From: Jatrophihabitans sp.
Lineage (GTDB): Bacteria; Actinomycetota; Actinomycetes; Mycobacteriales; Jatrophihabitantaceae
DNA length: 11,606 bases
Assembly: GCA_025966255.1 (NCBI GenBank)
Contig: JAOPVG010000147.1
Location: 1-11,606, forward strand
Reading direction: 5' to 3'
The position numbers and the translations under genes are program-made. The notes beneath the pieces were generated by a model. That model was not told the origin of the DNA and made no database searches. It was given only the letters and a program-made list of their open reading frames with translations. Shown here piece after piece: positions 8,322 through 11,606 of this stretch (positions are counted from its first letter, which is position 1; every line of letters begins with the position of its first letter).

Positions 8322-8398
8322 ATGGCCGAGCCTCGCGGCGCTCGTTCGGCCGGTGCAGCGCCATACCCATGGGGTTCGCTTCGCTGCGCTCTCTCATG
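8317..8398. repeat. 8-bp direct repeat bracketing a 66-bp structured segment
   Basis: CTCTCATG occurs at 8317-8324 and again at 8391-8398 (74 bp apart). The right copy includes the mnmA stop codon and the left copy supplies the ribosome binding site of the next gene. The 66 bp between (8325-8390) contain GGCGCT/AGCGCC at 8337-8342 and 8357-8362, a competing GCAGCG/CGCTGC pair at 8355-8360 and 8382-8387, the palindrome CCCATGGG at 8366-8373, and an imperfect repeat of CTCGCGGCGCTC as TTCGCTGCGCTC. I see no terminal inverted repeats. It looks like a small insertion with target-site duplication, but may be an ordinary repetitive extragenic element. Confidence 0.5.
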
Positions 8399-9479
8399 CA
8401 GGCACGTCGGCAGTGCGCTGGGCGGCGGTGATCGTCCCTGAGCCCAGCACGGTGTCGCCGTCGTACATCACCAGCGCCTGTCCGGCCGCAACGCCGACCT
8501 GTGGCGTATCGAGGACGGCCGTGACGACCGGGCCGTTCACCGTCACGGTGGTCGGGCTCGTCATCCCGTGCGCGCGCAGTTGCACCGAGCAGGTGAACCG
8601 CTCCCCCGGCGCAACTCCGGCCGTCCACACCACCGGCTCGGCCCGGACCTGGCTGATCTCGAGCATCTCCCGGGAGCCGACGACCACAGTGTTGTCGACG
8701 GGCCGGATCGACAGCACATACCGCGGGTCGCCGCCGGGTGTGGGGCGCTGCAAATTGAGCCCGCGGCGCTGGCCGACGGTGAAGCCGAACGAGCCGGGGT
8801 GGGTGCCGAGCACGTCGCCGGTCTCGGCGTCGACGATCGGCCCGTCCTCCGCTCCGAGGCGACGCGCCAAGAAGCCGCGGGTGTCGCCGTCGGCGATGAA
8901 GCAGATGTCGTGCGAGTCGGGCTTGTCGGCAACCGCGAGGCCACGGGCCGCAGCCTCCTCGCGCACCTGCGTCTTCGTGGAGTCGCCGAGCGGGAACATC
9001 GCCGAGGCGAGCTGGCGCTGGGTGCACACGGCGAGGACGTAGGACTGGTCCTTGGCCGGGTCGACCGAACGCGTCAACCGGCCGTCCACCAGGCGGGCGT
9101 GGTGCCCGGTGACGACGGCGTCGAACCCGAGCGCGAGGGCCTTGTCCAGAACGGCCGTGAACTTGATCTTCTCGTTGCAGCGCAGGCAGGGGTTCGGGGT
9201 GCGGCCGGCCGCGTACTCGCTGACGAAGTCGTCGATGACGTCGGCCCGGAAGCGCTCGGCGAGATCCCAGATGTAGAACGGGATGCCGAGGACGTCAGCC
9301 GCCCGGCGGGCGTCGTGCGCGTCCTCGGCCGTGCAGCAGCCGCGCGCGCCGTGCCGCAGCGTGGCCGGCGCCGCCGAGAGCGCGAGGTGCACGCCAGTGA
9401 CGTCGTGGCCGGCATCGACGGCGCGGGCTGCGGCGACCGCCGAATCGACCCCGCCGCTCATCGCCGCGAGGATCTTCAT
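8394..9479 (-). CDS. mnmA: tRNA-specific 2-thiouridylase MnmA
   Basis: MnmA activates U34 of tRNA(Lys, Glu, Gln) with ATP and replaces O2 by sulfur from a desulfurase relay. The 361-residue length is normal. The ATP PP-loop SGGVDS is at 8-13. The two working cysteines are C101 in [12 protein letters not shown] and C193 in DSHDICFI, matching C102 and C199 of the E. coli enzyme as I recall them. TGHHARL (124-130) and DQSYVLA (144-150) are further family marks, and [10 protein letters not shown] (232-241) begins the central region, followed by the C-terminal barrel. Extra cysteines C48-C49 lie near the N-terminus. The start is ATG at 9479, where conserved sequence begins; it overlaps the cysteine desulfurase stop as ATGA with no clear Shine-Dalgarno, so expression probably relies on translational coupling. 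Reading upstream to 9686 only gives sequence out of frame with the desulfurase and is rejected. Confidence 0.97.
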   Translation of the reverse strand: MKILAAMSGGVDSAVAAARAVDAGHDVTGVHLALSAAPATLRHGARGCCTAEDAHDARRAADVLGIPFYIWDLAERFRADVIDDFVSEYAAGRTPNPCLRCNEKIKFTAVLDKALALGFDAVVTGHHARLVDGRLTRSVDPAKDQSYVLAVCTQRQLASAMFPLGDSTKTQVREEAAARGLAVADKPDSHDICFIADGDTRGFLARRLGAEDGPIVDAETGDVLGTHPGSFGFTVGQRRGLNLQRPTPGGDPRYVLSIRPVDNTVVVGSREMLEISQVRAEPVVWTAGVAPGERFTCSVQLRAHGMTSPTTVTVNGPVVTAVLDTPQVGVAAGQALVMYDGDTVLGSGTITAAQRTADVPA

Positions 9480-10654
9480 GACACAACCGAAGTGAGGCCG
9501 GCGCGGCGGGCCCGCTCGACGGCGGGCACGATCGCGGCGACGGCGGCGTCGACGTCGGCGGCCGTCGAGTCGTGACCGAGCGAGAAGCGCAGCGAGCCGC
9601 GAGCCTGGGCGGGCGTCGCGCCGAGGGCGATGAGGACATGCGATGGCTGCGCCACCCCGGCCGAGCAGGCCGAGCCGGTGGAGCACTCCACCCCCCGTGC
9701 GTCGAGCAGCATCAGCAGGGCGTCCCCCTCGCAGCCGGGGAAGGTCAAGTTCGCGATGCCGGGCAGGCGGGCCGTCGGGTGACCGTGCAGGCGGGCGTCC
9801 GGGACGGCGGCGAGCACGCCGTCGACAATTGCGTCGCGCAGTGCGGCAACCCGCGCGGCAACGACCTCCCGCCGCTCGACCGCGAGTGAGGTGGCGACCG
9901 CGAGGCCAACCGCACCAGGAACGTTCAACGTGCCTGAGCGCACTTCGCGCTCCTGTCCTCCGCCGTGCAGCAGCGGCACGCAGGCGATGTCACGGCGCAG
10001 CAGCAGGGCACCGGCGCCGGGTGGGCCGCCGAGCTTGTGGCCGGTCATGGTGAGCGCGTCCACGCCGGACGCGGCGAAGTCGACCGGCACCGCCCCGACG
10101 GCCTGGACGGCGTCGGTGTGCATCGGCACGTCGTACTCGTGCGCGACGGCGGCGAGCTCGTTGATCGACTGCACGGTGCCGACCTCGTTGTTCGCCCACA
10201 TGACGGTGACGAGGGCGACCGATTCGGGATTCCGGGCGAGGGCGGCGCGCAAGGCGGCGGGTGCGACGAGACCATGTGCGTCGACGGGCAGCCAGGTGAC
10301 GTCGGCGCCCTCGTGCTCGACGAGCCACTCGACGGCATCCATGACGGCGTGGTGCTCGATCGAGCTGGCAATCACCCTGCGGCGGCGCGGATCGGCGGCC
10401 CGGCGGGCCCAGAAGATGCCCTTGACCGCGAGGTTGTCCGACTCGGTTCCGCCCGCGGTGAGGATGACCTCGGACGGGCGGGCACCGAGCGACGCGGCCA
10501 GCAACTCGCGGGACTCCTCGATGCTGCGCCGGGCGGCCCGGCCGGCCCCGTGCAGGGACGAGGGGTTGCCCACCTGACCCATGGCGCGCGAGACGGCGGT
10601 GATCGCCTCGGCCAGCATCGGTGTCGTTGCGGCGTGGTCCAGGTACGGCATCAT
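9476..10654 (-). CDS. iscS: Cysteine desulfurase (IscS/NifS type)
   Basis: This PLP enzyme takes sulfur from L-cysteine as an enzyme persulfide, leaving alanine; with MnmA next to it, tRNA thiolation is a likely destination along with Fe-S cluster supply. The 392-residue length is typical. Visible are YLDHAATTP at 4-12, GGTESDN at 68-74, the PLP-stacking His101 in SIEHHAV, D181 and Q184 in [12 protein letters not shown]-binding K207 in [11 protein letters not shown], and catalytic C330 in [10 protein letters not shown]. The residues line up with H104, D180, Q183, K206 and C328 of E. coli IscS. The short catalytic loop resembles both IscS and NifS groups, so the symbol is by context with mycobacterial iscS. 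ATG at 10654 is used; a second ATG at 10651 is equally possible. There is no Shine-Dalgarno, but TAAACT lies 5 nt upstream. Confidence 0.95.
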   Translation of the reverse strand: MMPYLDHAATTPMLAEAITAVSRAMGQVGNPSSLHGAGRAARRSIEESRELLAASLGARPSEVILTAGGTESDNLAVKGIFWARRAADPRRRRVIASSIEHHAVMDAVEWLVEHEGADVTWLPVDAHGLVAPAALRAALARNPESVALVTVMWANNEVGTVQSINELAAVAHEYDVPMHTDAVQAVGAVPVDFAASGVDALTMTGHKLGGPPGAGALLLRRDIACVPLLHGGGQEREVRSGTLNVPGAVGLAVATSLAVERREVVAARVAALRDAIVDGVLAAVPDARLHGHPTARLPGIANLTFPGCEGDALLMLLDARGVECSTGSACSAGVAQPSHVLIALGATPAQARGSLRFSLGHDSTAADVDAAVAAIVPAVERARRAGLTSVVS

Positions 10655-10659
10655 CGCCG

Positions 10660-10665
10660 AGTTTA
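10660..10665 (-). promoter_or_regulatory. Possible -10 element before the cysteine desulfurase
   Basis: The minus strand reads TAAACT, a good -10 hexamer that includes the TAA stop of the transporter gene. It ends 5 nt before the ATG at 10654 and 8 nt before the ATG at 10651. With no Shine-Dalgarno present, a leaderless message beginning at one of these ATGs is plausible. No -35 is evident at 17 nt. Confidence 0.4.
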
Positions 10666-11606
10666 GAGCGTCCCTACTGCAACGGCGTGGTCCGCGGTCT
10701 GCGCCCGCTCAGCCGGGTGGGCCCGGCCGGCCGCCAGCACGCCCAGGGTGGCGATCGCGCACATCGTCAGATCCACGGTCACGAAGGCCGCCGTGGTGCC
10801 GATGGACCCGCGAGCGGCGGCGGCCACGAGCACGCCGCCGATGCCGGTGGTGAGGGCGGCAGCAGTCGCGTCGGACAGTTGGAGGGCGGCCGAGTCCGTG
10901 CCACGAGTGGCGCCGGTCGTGTACCGGAGCAGCAGGACGCTGACCGACGACATCGTCAGCCCCGCCCCGAGCCCGGCCACGAACCAGGCCGGATACGCGA
11001 TCCAGCCCGACGCGGCGGGCAGGGCCGCCACCGCGATCCCGGCCGTCGCGACACCGATCAGTGCGAAGCCGGTGCGCATCAGCCGGATCCGACGTTGGGG
11101 CCCGTCGTCGGCGACCGCCCGTCCCTGCCACCAGGAGCCGAGCGCCCAACTGACTCCGGACGCGGCGAGCGGAAGACCGGCAGCGGTCGGGCTGAAGCCG
11201 TGTTGGACGGTGAGCGACAGCGGCACCAAGGACTCGACGCCGAAGAAGGCACCGGCGAGCAGCCCGCGCAGTGCGACCGGCGCGGCGACGCCGGGACGCG
11301 CCCGGATCGTCCCGGCAGGAAGCAGCGTGCGCAGACCCCAGACCATCGCCACCAGGCCCGCGGCGGCGAGGGCAAGCAGAATGACCGTCGGATGCTGTCC
11401 GGCCGCCTCGAGGGCTGCGACGCCCGCGGCGACGGCGACCGCCTTCAGCAGACGTCGCGGATCGGCGCCATTGCCGGTCCGCTCGGGGCGGTGCAGGGTG
11501 CGCAGGGCCGGCAGCATGAGGATCCCACCGAGGATCGTGAACGGCACCAGGCCGAGGAACACCCAGCGCCAGCTCGCGTGCTGGGCCAGCAGCCCGGACA
11601 CGAGCG
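10663..11606 (-). CDS. Major facilitator superfamily transporter, C-terminal part (cut by window edge)
   Basis: The frame is open to the right edge of the window, so the N-terminus is missing; the GTG at 11601 is internal, not a start. The visible 314 residues contain about nine hydrophobic segments. Counting from that GTG, they lie near 14-32, 53-68, 71-90, 107-131, 139-160, 174-195, 198-222, 244-262 and 268-292. The stretch [12 protein letters not shown] is typical of DHA2-type multidrug exporters (EmrB/QacA group) after helix 5, and [12 protein letters not shown] with [10 protein letters not shown] followed by [10 protein letters not shown] is typical of actinobacterial members. Substrate cannot be told. 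The stop TAA is 8 nt before the cysteine desulfurase start, so the two may be cotranscribed, although their functions have no evident link. Confidence 0.85.
   Translation of the reverse strand, partial: LVSGLLAQHASWRWVFLGLVPFTILGGILMLPALRTLHRPERTGNGADPRRLLKAVAVAAGVAALEAAGQHPTVILLALAAAGLVAMVWGLRTLLPAGTIRARPGVAAPVALRGLLAGAFFGVESLVPLSLTVQHGFSPTAAGLPLAASGVSWALGSWWQGRAVADDGPQRRIRLMRTGFALIGVATAGIAVAALPAASGWIAYPAWFVAGLGAGLTMSSVSVLLLRYTTGATRGTDSAALQLSDATAAALTTGIGGVLVAAAARGSIGTTAAFVTVDLTMCAIATLGVLAAGRAHPAERAQTADHAVAVGTL

Noticed and set aside
9480..9686. N-terminal extension of MnmA to an upstream ATG at 9686
   Set aside because: The extension lies inside the cysteine desulfurase gene in another frame; the PP-loop begins eight residues after ATG 9479, as in the family.

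Overview
This is a GC-rich window, by inspection roughly 70% G+C, with GTG and TTG starts and proteins of actinobacterial type. Nearly all of it is conserved housekeeping sequence. The gene set (gatCAB, a divergent ACT-domain gene, ligA, a MetE-like protein, mnmA and a cysteine desulfurase) matches, from memory, the Mycobacterium tuberculosis Rv3009c-Rv3025c neighbourhood. The source is therefore probably an Actinomycetota member; genus cannot be told. I see no tRNA, rRNA, CRISPR array, transposase, phage gene or recognisable defence or biosynthetic cluster.

Layout. Positions 1-2119 (minus): the tail of a gatC-gatA-gatB operon for the Asp/Glu-tRNA amidotransferase, tightly coupled, with gatB cut by the window edge. 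Positions 2120-2229: a divergent promoter region with three CYGCAGT copies. Positions 2230-3800 (plus): an ACT-domain protein and a short-chain dehydrogenase. Positions 3665-4615 (minus): a PAP2-superfamily membrane protein whose 3' end overlaps the dehydrogenase gene by 136 nt on the opposite strand. Positions 4667-4699: a hairpin just after the ligA stop. Positions 4705-11606 (minus): a run read as transporter (partial) > cysteine desulfurase > mnmA > MetE-like protein > small repeat-containing protein > ligA.

Functional links. The cysteine desulfurase and MnmA genes overlap by ATGA and form a sulfur route from cysteine to 2-thiouridine in tRNA. With GatCAB this makes the window rich in tRNA-quality functions, plus DNA replication/repair (LigA). 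The MetE-like protein keeps a probable zinc site but lacks most of cobalamin-independent methionine synthase; its role is unknown.

No clearly new system is present. The points most worth a second look are: an 8-bp direct repeat bracketing about 66 bp between mnmA and the MetE-like gene, which looks like a small insertion in a once tighter operon; a 131-residue unassigned protein with a duplicated 20-residue motif around a calcium-loop-like segment; a GatC with an unavoidable N-terminal extension of about 38 residues; the PAP2 protein lacking the two motif arginines; and a recurring layout in which a TANNNT hexamer lies 5-8 nt before the start codon, suggesting leaderless mRNAs.
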